Positions 1 to 7,338 of a DNA stretch of 26,393 bases are shown in pieces. Position 1 is the first letter of the stretch, and each line of letters begins with the position of its first letter. The notes below the pieces were generated by a model. It was not told the origin of the DNA, did no database searches, and saw only the letters and a program-made list of their open reading frames with translations. The DNA is from CAYUYV01 sp964449455. Lineage in GTDB: Bacteria > Pseudomonadota > Alphaproteobacteria > JAJFIK01. The stretch covers positions 1 to 26,393 of the forward strand of contig CAYUYV010000060.1 in assembly GCA_964449455.1 (NCBI GenBank), given 5' to 3'. The position numbers and the translations under genes are program-made.

Positions 1-132
1 CGGGTCCGATCCGCTTATTACACGCTCGTTTATCCCCATAGCTGGAGCGACCAGCCCTTTGAATATAAGCCCCGGTTCGTGAAGAAAAAAGGCAAAGCGG
101 TCCGAACGCGCGAAAAAGCCCTGGAGCCCTGA
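1..132 (+). CDS. 3' end of an unrecognised protein (partial)
   Basis: An open frame runs from the first base of the window to a TGA at 130-132 and gives 43 residues. The tail is rich in aromatic residues at first (YYTLVYPHSWSDQPFEY) and then strongly basic (KKKGKAVRTREKALEP). The start lies outside the window. I do not recognise the family and assign no function. It converges on the glutathione S-transferase gene, with a hairpin between them. Confidence 0.5.
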   Translation, partial: RVRSAYYTLVYPHSWSDQPFEYKPRFVKKKGKAVRTREKALEP

Positions 133-149
133 AAAACAGCGGCTCAACC

Positions 150-203
150 AAAAAAGGAGCCCGGACCGGCGGGCGGATCACGGATCCACGCCGCCGGCCG
201 GGC
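150..203 (-). terminator. Rho-independent terminator of the GST gene
   Basis: A long GC-rich hairpin pairs 159-164 with 198-203, 166-172 with 191-197, and the inner GGATC/GATCC arms 175-179 with 183-187 around a three-base loop. On the minus strand the stem is followed after three bases by six T residues (A run at 150-155). That orientation fits termination of the GST transcript, whose stop codon is about 20 bp away. The stem could also stop the plus-strand gene, but no T run follows it in that direction. Confidence 0.7.
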
Positions 204-222
204 CCTATCGGGGGTTGGGATA

Positions 223-897
223 TCAGGTCTGAAGCATGTTCTGGGCCATTGTGACGGTCTCTTTGGCGCCGCCTTCGCCCTCATCGCGCTTGTGGGGAAC
301 CGCGAGGCCGCGCTGGATCGCCGGGCGGTTCTCGATAACCGCCAGCCAGCGCTGAAGATGGGGCAGTTCGTCAATCGAGACGCCGGCCCAGTTATGGCTG
401 CGCGCCCAGGACCAGTTGGCGATGTCGGCAATGGAGTAATCCCCGGCCAGGAATTCGTGGTCCTTCAGCCGGGTGTCGAGAACCGTATAGAGACGCTTGG
501 TCTCGTTCTGGTACCGGTCAATGACCGGTTGGATCTTTTCGGGGAAGTACCGATAGAACACATGGGCCTGCCCCTGCATGGGACCGACGCCGCCCATTTG
601 GAACATCAGCCATTGCAGCACCAGGGATCGGCCCTTGGCATCGGTGGGCAGCAGGGCGCCGGCCTTTTCGGCCAGATAGATCATGATCGCGCCGGACTCA
701 AAGATCGCGAAATTGTCCTCCTCCCGGTCCAGGATGGCGGGGATGCGGCCATTCGGGTTGATGGCGAGATACCAGGGGTCCTTCTGGACATTGGTGCCGA
801 TGTCCACCGGATGGGTCTCATAGGCAAGGCCAAGCTCCTCCAGGGTGCAGGACGCCTTGTAGCCGTTGGGTGTCGTCCAGGTGTAAAGATCAATCAT
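223..897 (-). CDS. Glutathione S-transferase, Ure2/YfcG-like (nu class)
   Basis: The 224-residue protein has an N-terminal thioredoxin-fold domain and an all-helical C-terminal domain. Visible GSH-site features are the T-P-N-G segment near residues 9-12, the R-I-P motif with the cis-proline at 53, and E67-S68, which would hold the gamma-glutamyl group. The residues that replace Tyr/Ser/Cys in this class suggest disulfide reductase or peroxidase-type activity on glutathione conjugates rather than classical transfer; this is inference from the family. The start at 897 is preceded by GGAGG on the minus strand. An upstream in-frame extension to 999 lacks family similarity and is left out. It is transcribed away from thyA. 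Confidence 0.9.
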   Translation of the reverse strand: MIDLYTWTTPNGYKASCTLEELGLAYETHPVDIGTNVQKDPWYLAINPNGRIPAILDREEDNFAIFESGAIMIYLAEKAGALLPTDAKGRSLVLQWLMFQMGGVGPMQGQAHVFYRYFPEKIQPVIDRYQNETKRLYTVLDTRLKDHEFLAGDYSIADIANWSWARSHNWAGVSIDELPHLQRWLAVIENRPAIQRGLAVPHKRDEGEGGAKETVTMAQNMLQT

Positions 898-1049
898 GGG
901 ATGGCCTCCAGGCTGTGCACTCACGAGCGCATGGCAGGCAGGTGGGCCGATGGGCCTCGGCTTACAAGCCATGGCGCGAGGACCGAGCCCGCGAATCACG
1001 CAAAGGTGCTTTGCTGGGTGAACGGCTTGGCGGTGAAGGGAGGTCCACC

Positions 1050-1844
1050 ATGCAGCAATTCCACGACCTGATCGTGCGCATTCTGGAAACGGGAAGCGAC
1101 CGGGGGGACCGGACCGGCACAGGCGTGCGCGGTGTGTTCGGTCACCAAATGCGCTTTGACCTGCGTGACGGGTTTCCCCTGCTCACCACCAAGAAGCTGT
1201 TCACCAAGGCCATCTTCCTTGAGCTGCTCTGGTTCCTCCGTGGAGAAACCAATGTGCGCAGTCTGCAGCAGGACGGGGTCACCATCTGGGACGAATGGGC
1301 CGACGCGCATGGCGAGCTTGGCCCGATTTACGGCCATCAGTGGCGTTCCTGGCCAGATCCCAAAGGGGGCACGATCGATCAGATCGCCTGGGTCGTGAAC
1401 GAAATCCGGACCAATCCAACATCTCGCCGGCTCGTGGTCAGCGCCTGGAACCCGGCCGACATTCCGGATATGGCCCTGCCGCCCTGCCACTGCCTATTCC
1501 AATTTTATGTGGATGACGGACGGTTATCCTGTCAGCTTTACCAGCGCAGCGCCGACGTCTTCCTCGGCGTGCCCTTCAATATCGCGTCTTATTCCCTGCT
1601 CACGCATATGGTGGCCCAGGTGACGGGCCTTGGTGTTGGCGAGTTCGTGCATACCCTCGCAGACGCCCATCTTTATGCGAACCATATGGAGCAGGCCCGG
1701 CTGATCCTGACCCGGGAGCCACGGCCGCTGCCGACCCTGCGCCTCAATCCGAATGTGACAGATCTGTTCGCCTTCACCTATGGCGACATCACAGTTGAGG
1801 GCTATGATCCGCATCCGGCCATTCCTGCGCCGATTGCCGCGTGA
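1050..1844 (+). CDS. thyA: Thymidylate synthase
   Basis: ThyA converts dUMP and 5,10-methylene-tetrahydrofolate to dTMP and dihydrofolate. The protein is 264 residues, the usual bacterial length. The catalytic cysteine is C146 in the PPCHC motif, and the R-x-G-D/RTGTG segment near residues 18-25 and the QLYQRSAD phosphate-binding motif are intact. The start at 1050 follows GGGAGG at 1038-1043; an in-frame upstream extension from 870 overlaps the divergent GST start region and is unlikely. The next gene, folA, starts 9 bp after the stop and recycles the dihydrofolate made here, so the two form a functional operon. Confidence 0.98.
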   Translation: MQQFHDLIVRILETGSDRGDRTGTGVRGVFGHQMRFDLRDGFPLLTTKKLFTKAIFLELLWFLRGETNVRSLQQDGVTIWDEWADAHGELGPIYGHQWRSWPDPKGGTIDQIAWVVNEIRTNPTSRRLVVSAWNPADIPDMALPPCHCLFQFYVDDGRLSCQLYQRSADVFLGVPFNIASYSLLTHMVAQVTGLGVGEFVHTLADAHLYANHMEQARLILTREPRPLPTLRLNPNVTDLFAFTYGDITVEGYDPHPAIPAPIAA

Positions 1845-1853
1845 GAGTGAGCC

Positions 1854-2378
1854 ATGGGATATGACGGTTGCCGTGTGATCTTGGTCGTTGCAATGGCTCA
1901 AAACCGGGTCATAGGGCAGGGTGGGGCCATGCCCTGGCGCATTCCCGCGGACCAGAAACATTTCAAGGCGGTGACCATGGGCAAGCCCATGATCATGGGC
2001 CGAAAGACCTTTGAAAGCATTGGCCGCCCCCTGCCGGGCCGCACCTCCATTGTGGTCACCCGGCAAAAGAGCTGGTCGGCCGAGGGGGCTGTCGTCGTGG
2101 CCACAGTGGAAGATGCCCTGGCGCGGGCTGTGGATGCCGCCCGAGAAAGCGGTGTGGAGGAGATTGCCATCATTGGCGGCGGCGAAATCTATGCGGCAAG
2201 CCTTCCGTTTGCGGATGAGATATCGCTCACGCGGATTGATGGCGCCATGGAGGGGGATACGTGGTTCCCGCCCCTCGACCCGTCGGACTGGGCGCAAGGG
2301 CAGGCAACACCGTTCCCGGACGACCCTAAAGCGAGCCATGGGGCCGAACTTGTGACCTTGACCCGGCGCAGGCCCTGA
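1854..2378 (+). CDS. folA: Dihydrofolate reductase
   Basis: FolA reduces dihydrofolate to tetrahydrofolate with NADPH. The protein is 174 residues. Family marks are the AQNRVIGQGGAMPW loop near 15-28, the acidic residue D33 in PADQKHFK at the position of the catalytic Asp, MGRKTFESIGRPLPGR at about 48-63, and the IIGGGEIY nucleotide-binding segment in the second half. It lies 9 bp behind thyA, whose reaction makes its substrate. The ribosome binding site is weak (GAGAG around the thyA stop), which fits translational coupling. Confidence 0.97.
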   Translation: MGYDGCRVILVVAMAQNRVIGQGGAMPWRIPADQKHFKAVTMGKPMIMGRKTFESIGRPLPGRTSIVVTRQKSWSAEGAVVVATVEDALARAVDAARESGVEEIAIIGGGEIYAASLPFADEISLTRIDGAMEGDTWFPPLDPSDWAQGQATPFPDDPKASHGAELVTLTRRRP

Positions 2379-2409
2379 CTGCCCTGGCGCGCTCCCCGGC
2401 GGGCGTCAG
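2375..2409. terminator. Possible bidirectional hairpin between folA and the receiver gene
   Basis: CTGAC plus GCCC at 2375-2384 can pair with GGGC plus GTCAG at 2401-2409, with one bulged T. The stem covers both converging stop codons. No T run follows on either side, so termination is only a possibility. Confidence 0.3.
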
Positions 2410-2957
2410 ATCTCGATTACATCATCTTCGTTGGCATCTTCATTGGCATCGCCGTCGGCTGGACCCTCGGATGGGGACTCAGCCGGCGCTTCGGGCGTGG
2501 CCCCCGGTGGAGGCGCCGCCGCGTGATCCGTATCGGGGGCGCCGGACGGTCGTGCCTGCTGGCTGATCTTCAAGAGCCGGGCCTGGAGCACTTTCGGAGA
2601 GATGGGCTTGGCAAGAAAACCCTGAACGCCCAGGCGCCGGGCCGTTTCGACCCGCTCGGTCAGGGGCCGACCGGTTAGGAAAAAGATCGCCGGGTCCGCG
2701 CGCCCCGTGGGCGTTTCCCGAAACTTTTCGACGAAGGTGCCGCCATCCATGACCTTCAACTCCCAGTCGCAGATCACGACGTCGGGCGCTTTCGCGGGGG
2801 ACGTCTGAAGCGCCTCCTCCGGATCGGCGAACAGCGCCACCTTCTGCATCCCGATCCGGTGCAGCATGGTGCGCATCAGTCGCAACATGTCTTTGTCATC
2901 ATCGACGACCATGACCGACAAATCGGACAGGGTCGCCTCGCTTGCAAAGGCGCTCAC
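2406..2957 (-). CDS. Stand-alone CheY-like response regulator
   Basis: The 183-residue protein is a single receiver domain (about 14-135) with no output domain. The acidic pocket D19-D21, phospho-acceptor D64 (in VICDWELKVMDGG), T95 and K117 (in FLAKPIS) are all present, so phosphorylation is expected. The last 50 residues are Pro/Ala/Glu/Asp-rich and probably disordered, ending with an ADGD-ANED-ANED-D run encoded by a 12 bp repeat. No histidine kinase lies nearby, so its partner is unknown. It is transcribed divergently from the SMP-30 gene across 91 bp. Confidence 0.88.
   Translation of the reverse strand: MSAFASEATLSDLSVMVVDDDKDMLRLMRTMLHRIGMQKVALFADPEEALQTSPAKAPDVVICDWELKVMDGGTFVEKFRETPTGRADPAIFFLTGRPLTERVETARRLGVQGFLAKPISPKVLQARLLKISQQARPSGAPDTDHAAAPPPGATPEAPAESPSEGPADGDANEDANEDDVIEI
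2424..2459 (-). repeat. 12 bp imperfect tandem repeat in the receiver gene tail
   Basis: Three 12 bp units (2424-2435, 2436-2447, 2448-2459) encode the acidic tail motif ANED/ADGD. The first two differ by one base and the third is more diverged. The unit keeps the reading frame. Confidence 0.6.
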
Positions 2958-2983
2958 GGCTCAGCACTTTCCGTCAGTCTGGG

Positions 2984-3017
2984 GGATCTTTAGGATCCGA
3001 TAACGACGTTAAGATCC
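2984..3017. promoter_or_regulatory. Inverted repeat in the divergent receiver/SMP-30 promoter region
   Basis: GGATCTT at 2984-2990 and AAGATCC at 3011-3017 are perfect 7 bp inverted arms 20 bp apart. A second small palindrome, TAACG-A-CGTTA, sits at 3001-3011. The pair lies in the only non-coding space between two divergent genes, where an operator would be expected. Function is inferred from position only. Confidence 0.3.
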
Positions 3018-3048
3018 GGTGAGAAAAATTGCGCGAGGAGATACGCCA

Positions 3049-4008
3049 ATGACAACCATACCGGAGGGTCCTGCGCCTCGTATGACGACAACCCATGTCG
3101 CCTGGCGTGAAGTGGCCCGCGGCCTTGAATTTCCCGAAGGACCTGTGGCACTGGCCGATGGCAGCATCGTCCTTGTGGAAATCAAGCGCGGTACCATCAC
3201 CCGTATTGGGCGTGATGGGACATCCAGCATAGTCGCCGATCTGGGCGGCGGACCCAATGGCGCGGCCATCGGTCCGGATGGGGCCCTTTATGTGTGCAAC
3301 AATGGTGGTTTCCGCTGGCATGACGTGAACGGACTGACCGTGCCAGGAGAGCGGGCCGAGGACTATGAGACCGGCCGGATTGAACGCGTGGATCTGGAGA
3401 CCGGCGCCGCAACGCGGCTCTATGAAAGCTGTGATGGCAATCGCCTGAACGGCCCCAATGACATCGTCTTCGACACCTCCGGCGGATTTTACTTTACCGA
3501 TCTGGGCAAAAGCTATGGCCGGGTGCGGGACCGGGGCGCTGTGTTCTATGCAAGGCCCGACGGCTCCATGATCCGTGAAGTGATTTTTCCGGTGGAGAGT
3601 CCTAACGGTGTGGGCCTCAGTCCGGATGGCGGCATGCTCTACTTCGCCGACACGATTCCGGCAACCTTGTGGGCCTATCCCGTGGGGGGCCCCGGCGAGA
3701 TCGTGCGCGGACGCGGCTTTTTCCGGGGCACGCCGCTCGCCCATCCCGGAGGCTACCAGTTCTTTGACTCGCTGGCTGTGGAGGCGGATGGGACCGTCTG
3801 TGTCGCCACCATCATCAATGCCGGCATCACGCGCATCGCGGCAGATGGCACATGGATTGACCATGTGCCCACGGACGATATCATGACCACCAATATCTGT
3901 TTCGGCGGTCCCGATCTGCGCACCGCCTATGTGACCTGCTCAGCGACGGGCCGCCTGATGGCGGCGGACTGGCCTGCGCCAGGCTTACGGTTGAATTTCG
4001 GGACCTGA
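3049..4008 (+). CDS. SMP-30/gluconolactonase-like beta-propeller hydrolase
   Basis: The 319-residue protein matches the SMP-30/gluconolaconase/LRE family, six-bladed propellers that hydrolyse sugar lactones with a divalent metal. Expected metal ligands are present: E30 (FPEGP), N186 (SPNGVGLS) and D240 (FDSLAVE), and the NGPND segment at 134-138 fits the substrate side. Substrate cannot be read from sequence. The start at 3049 has AGGAG 9 bp upstream; an in-frame GTG at 3019 lacks such a site. No signal peptide is visible, so it is probably cytosolic. Its 3' end overlaps the convergent SDR gene by 24 bp. Confidence 0.9.
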   Translation: MTTIPEGPAPRMTTTHVAWREVARGLEFPEGPVALADGSIVLVEIKRGTITRIGRDGTSSIVADLGGGPNGAAIGPDGALYVCNNGGFRWHDVNGLTVPGERAEDYETGRIERVDLETGAATRLYESCDGNRLNGPNDIVFDTSGGFYFTDLGKSYGRVRDRGAVFYARPDGSMIREVIFPVESPNGVGLSPDGGMLYFADTIPATLWAYPVGGPGEIVRGRGFFRGTPLAHPGGYQFFDSLAVEADGTVCVATIINAGITRIAADGTWIDHVPTDDIMTTNICFGGPDLRTAYVTCSATGRLMAADWPAPGLRLNFGT

Positions 4009-4755
4009 GAGAGGCGCCGGCTCGGCAGGTTCAAAGCGCACCACATCCCCATGGCGCTGACAGGCCGGCTCCGCGAGGGACACGAACAGTGGGCCGAGCG
4101 CCTCCGGGCGGGGCAGGGTCTGCGGATCCTCGCCCGGCACGGCCTTGGCCCGCATGGCCGTGCGCACCGCACCCGGATGAACCAGATTGACCCGGACCGA
4201 CGTGTTCTGACATTCGGCGGCGTAGGACAGGACAATAGCCTCAAGAGCGGCCTTGGACATGGCATAGCCGCCCCAATAGGCCCGAGGTGCCCGAGCGACG
4301 GTCGAGGAGACGAAAATGGCCCGGCCGGCATCGGAGAGCCGCAGCAGCGGGCCGAGGGACCGGATCAAGCGCCAATTCGCTGTCACATTGACGTCCAGCA
4401 GGCCCTGCCAGTCCTTTGGTGTGATATGCCCAACCGGGGTCAAAGGGCCCAGGACGCCCGCGTTACCCACAAGAATATCGAGCTTGCCCCACCGCCCATG
4501 GATGGACTCGCCAAGCCGATCGAGGGCGTCGAAATCCTTGATGTCGAGGGGCACCAGGGTCGCGCTGACACCGAGCGCCTTCACCGCATCGTCCAGCTCC
4601 TCCAGGGCGCCGGAGGTGCGTCCCAACAGGATCAAATCTGCGCCTTCCTGGGCATAGGCCAGGGCCACTGCGCGGCCAATGCCCCGTGTGGCGCCGGTGA
4701 CGAGGGCAAGGCGGCCTGTCAGTCGTTTCGGTGCGGAAGACGTATCTGTGGTCAT
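3985..4755 (-). CDS. Short-chain dehydrogenase/reductase
   Basis: A classical 256-residue SDR. It shows the TGATRGIG dinucleotide-binding motif at 20-27, NAG at 98-100, and the catalytic set N123, S151, Y164 and K168 (YAMSK). Substrate is unknown. R46 after the second beta strand (LLGRTS) suggests NADP(H) preference, which is inference. It lies 135 bp downstream of purF on the same strand; an SDR in this slot after purF is a recurring alphaproteobacterial arrangement, though no purine role is established. Confidence 0.92.
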   Translation of the reverse strand: MTTDTSSAPKRLTGRLALVTGATRGIGRAVALAYAQEGADLILLGRTSGALEELDDAVKALGVSATLVPLDIKDFDALDRLGESIHGRWGKLDILVGNAGVLGPLTPVGHITPKDWQGLLDVNVTANWRLIRSLGPLLRLSDAGRAIFVSSTVARAPRAYWGGYAMSKAALEAIVLSYAAECQNTSVRVNLVHPGAVRTAMRAKAVPGEDPQTLPRPEALGPLFVSLAEPACQRHGDVVRFEPAEPAPLSGPEIQP

Positions 4756-4890
4756 GGCCGGTTATCCATGTCTTTCATGTTCCTGGGGCCTGCGCTGGCG
4801 ATCCATCCGAATGCGCCATATCACGACTGACTTGCGGACGGGCCGATTGGCGTGCCGGAGCGCATCTTACGCCGCCTCTCGTTCATGGGC

Positions 4891-6587
4891 TCAATTATGC
4901 AGGAAACTCATTTTGCCCGTGTCGGCGCCATCGTCCCGGTCCACGAGGGGGATGGGATAGTCCCGGGTGAAACAGGCATCGCAATATTGCGGGGCGTCAT
5001 TGTCGCGCTTGGCATAGCCCATGGCACGGTAGAGGCCATCAATGGATAGGAAGGCGAGGCTGTCCACATTGATGTGCTCGCGCATCTCATCAAGGCTCAT
5101 CTTATGGGCCAGCAATTTGTCCGTTTCCGGCGTATCGACACCATAGTAACATGCGCCGACGGTCGGCGGACTTGCAATGCGCATATGGACTTCCCGGGCG
5201 CCTGCGTCCCGGACCATCTGAACGATCTTCAGGGATGTCGTGCCCCGCACGATGCTGTCATCAACCAGAATGACGCGCTTGCCCCGCAAAACGGACGGAT
5301 TGGCATTCAGCTTCATCCGTACCCCCTGCTGCCGGGAGCGATCCGTCGGCAGAATAAAGGTACGGCCCACATAGTGGTTCCGGATGATCCCGAATTCAAA
5401 GGGTAAATCGGCGCCTTGGGCATAACCGACCGCGGCCGGAACGCCGGAGTCCGGGACGGGTGAGATAATGTCCGCTTCGACAGGCGCTTCCATGGCCAGT
5501 TCCCGGCCAATATTCTTGCGCGCCTCATAAACGCCCTTGCCGTCGATGACACTGTCGGGCCGCGAGAAGTAAACATATTCAAAGACACAGAACCGGCTGG
5601 GCCGGGACGCGAAGGGAAAGCGGCTTTCGAGCTCCGCGCCCGGTTTCAGAACCACCATCTCGCCGGGTTCCACCGACCGGACATAGCTTGCGCCCATGAT
5701 GTCGAGGGCGCAGGTCTCCGACGTGAGGATCCAGGCCTCACCCAGCCGGCCGATCATCAGGGGGCGCACACCGCGTGGGTCGCGAATGCCGATCAACTGA
5801 TCGTCGCTGAGGCAGACGAGAGAATAGGCGCCTTCCACTTTGCTCAAGGCATCCGCCAGACGATCCGTCAGATGGGTCGCGAAGGAGGTGGCAATCAGAT
5901 GCAGGATCGTTTCCGTATCCGACGTGGACTGAAAGATGGAGCCCCGGGAGACCAGCGTGCTGCGCAGGGTCGTCGAATTGGTCAGATTGCCGTTATGGGC
6001 AACCGCAATACCGCCGGTGCGCAAATCCGCATAAAGAGGTTGGACATTGCGCAGCACTGTGCCACCGCCCGTGGTGGCGTAACGGACATGGCCGATGGCC
6101 ATGGGGCCTGGCAGATTGTCCAGTGTCTGCGCGTCCTGGCTGAAATTCTCGCCGACAAGGCCCAGATGGCGCTCCACATTGAACCGTTCGCCATCGAAGG
6201 ACACGATCCCGGCCGATTCCTGGCCCCGATGCTGAAGGGCATGCAGACCGAGGGCACACAGCACCGATGCATCTTGCCGGCCCACAACACCCACCACGCC
6301 GCATTCGTCGCGGAAGGCATCGGGCTTGCCATCATCATCGTTCCCAGTGTGGTCCGACACCGTCTGGTCCGACACCATCTGGTCCGANNNNNNNNNNNNN
6401 NNNNNNNNNNNNNNNNNNNNNNNNNNNNNNNNNNNNNNNNNNNNNNNNNNNNNNNNNNNNNNNNNNNNNNNNNNNNNNNNNNNNNNNTCTGGTCCGACAC
6501 CATCTGGTCCGAAAACGTGTGGTCCGACAACGCATCATCGTGACCGCTGCCGCCGGCAACGGTCCGTCCACCACCTTTGACTTGCAT
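4891..6587 (-). CDS. purF: Amidophosphoribosyltransferase with repeat-bearing propeptide, interrupted by a gap
   Basis: PurF makes 5-phosphoribosylamine from PRPP and glutamine, the first step of purine synthesis. The mature N-terminal cysteine nucleophile is the C of DECGVVG. The PRPP motif VILVDDSIVRGTT and the four cysteines expected for a Bacillus-type [4Fe-4S] enzyme (FCVFEY, GACYYG, YCDACF) are present. The start at 6587 overlaps the cvpA stop (TGATG), so translation is coupled. Between that start and the Cys lies a long propeptide with in-frame SDQMV repeats on both sides of a 100 N gap (6388-6487). At least about 60 residues precede Cys, against roughly ten in B. subtilis. Starting translation at the ATG at 6378, next to the gap, would mask this. 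Confidence 0.95.
6348..6532. repeat. 15 bp tandem array in the purF propeptide, containing assembly gap 6388-6487
   Basis: Left of the gap are units at 6348-6362, 6363-6377 and a partial unit at 6378-6387. Right of it are units at 6488-6502, 6503-6517 and 6518-6532. The core unit is tctggtccgacacca and is identical on both sides. The outermost units on both sides are variants beginning tgtggtccgaca. Read on the minus strand the unit encodes Ser-Asp-Gln-Met-Val. The gap is a run of exactly 100 N, a conventional placeholder, so copy number is unknown. Confidence 0.95.
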
Positions 6588-7243
6588 CACTGCTTGTCCA
6601 GCTTGTTGCGGACGAGCCGGTCTATTGCGGTGCGCTCATCCTTTGAGTATCCGGCCCCGTCCTCGCGCTGATCGGTTTTCTCACCGGTCCGGGGCGCTTT
6701 CACAGGGCGGGCAGGCGCCTTCCGCTCCGTGGACGCCGCCGATACGCTAGTTATCGGTCCAGGTAGCACGACTTTCAAGAGATTTGCCGAGCCGGAGACA
6801 ATGGGATAAAGGCGCGCATCTCGGAACCACTGTGGTGTGTCTTTGACACCGAACACCAATACATGGACCTGAAACAGTATGGCCACCAGGGCAAGGCCCC
6901 TTAGAAACCCAAAACAAAAACCGGCGATCTGGTCCCAGGTGGGCACTTTGTCGCCATTGCCGATGCGTTCCAGGATCTTGTGGTTCGCGATAGTGAACAG
7001 GGACACGAGACCCGCGAAGATGCTCAGAACCACAATCGTGTGAATAAACCAATTGCCGCTGATGAGCTGAGTCAGCGTTGCACCGCCGGCGTAATAGATC
7101 GAATAGGTGATGAAGGCGGAGAGGACCCAGGCGGCCACCGCCAATGACTCCCGGACACAGCCGCGCAAGAGAGCAAGGAAGGCCGAGGCAAGCACCAGGG
7201 CCAGAATGACAGCATCTGTGACGGTCAGCGGTGAATCGCTCAT
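6587..7243 (-). CDS. cvpA: CvpA family membrane protein
   Basis: A 218-residue inner-membrane protein with about four hydrophobic segments in the first 150 residues, followed by a charged, Lys/Arg/Asp-rich cytoplasmic tail. The first half matches the CvpA family (colicin V production protein), including the TVTDAVILALVLASAFLALLRG start and the GFxRG motif (FCFGFLRGLAL) near 120. The family is needed for colicin V export in E. coli and has been linked to envelope homeostasis. Its stop codon overlaps the purF start, as in the E. coli cvpA-purF pair. It starts 79 bp after radA. Confidence 0.93.
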   Translation of the reverse strand: MSDSPLTVTDAVILALVLASAFLALLRGCVRESLAVAAWVLSAFITYSIYYAGGATLTQLISGNWFIHTIVVLSIFAGLVSLFTIANHKILERIGNGDKVPTWDQIAGFCFGFLRGLALVAILFQVHVLVFGVKDTPQWFRDARLYPIVSGSANLLKVVLPGPITSVSAASTERKAPARPVKAPRTGEKTDQREDGAGYSKDERTAIDRLVRNKLDKQ

Positions 7244-7300
7244 AACCCGCTATAATCCTTTTGCGCCAGGCGCCGTCAACTGGACCGATCAAATACGCTG

Positions 7301-7338
7301 TGGTCAACCCGCCTGAGCATGGTTAACCCGCCTGAACC
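7301..7338. repeat. 19 bp tandem duplication over the radA stop codon
   Basis: Copies at 7301-7319 and 7320-7338 match at 16 of 19 positions around the shared core aacccgcctga. The radA stop (TAA, minus strand, 7323-7325) lies inside one copy, so the duplication spans the 3' end of the gene. Confidence 0.6.

Noticed and set aside
959..970. Small inverted repeat GGCTT-AC-AAGCC before thyA as an operator
   Set aside because: Five-base arms are common by chance in GC-rich DNA and nothing else supports a regulator here.
6348..6532. CRISPR array at a gap
   Set aside because: Units are 15 bp and directly adjacent with no spacers, and they are in frame with purF; the same objection holds for the other three gap arrays.
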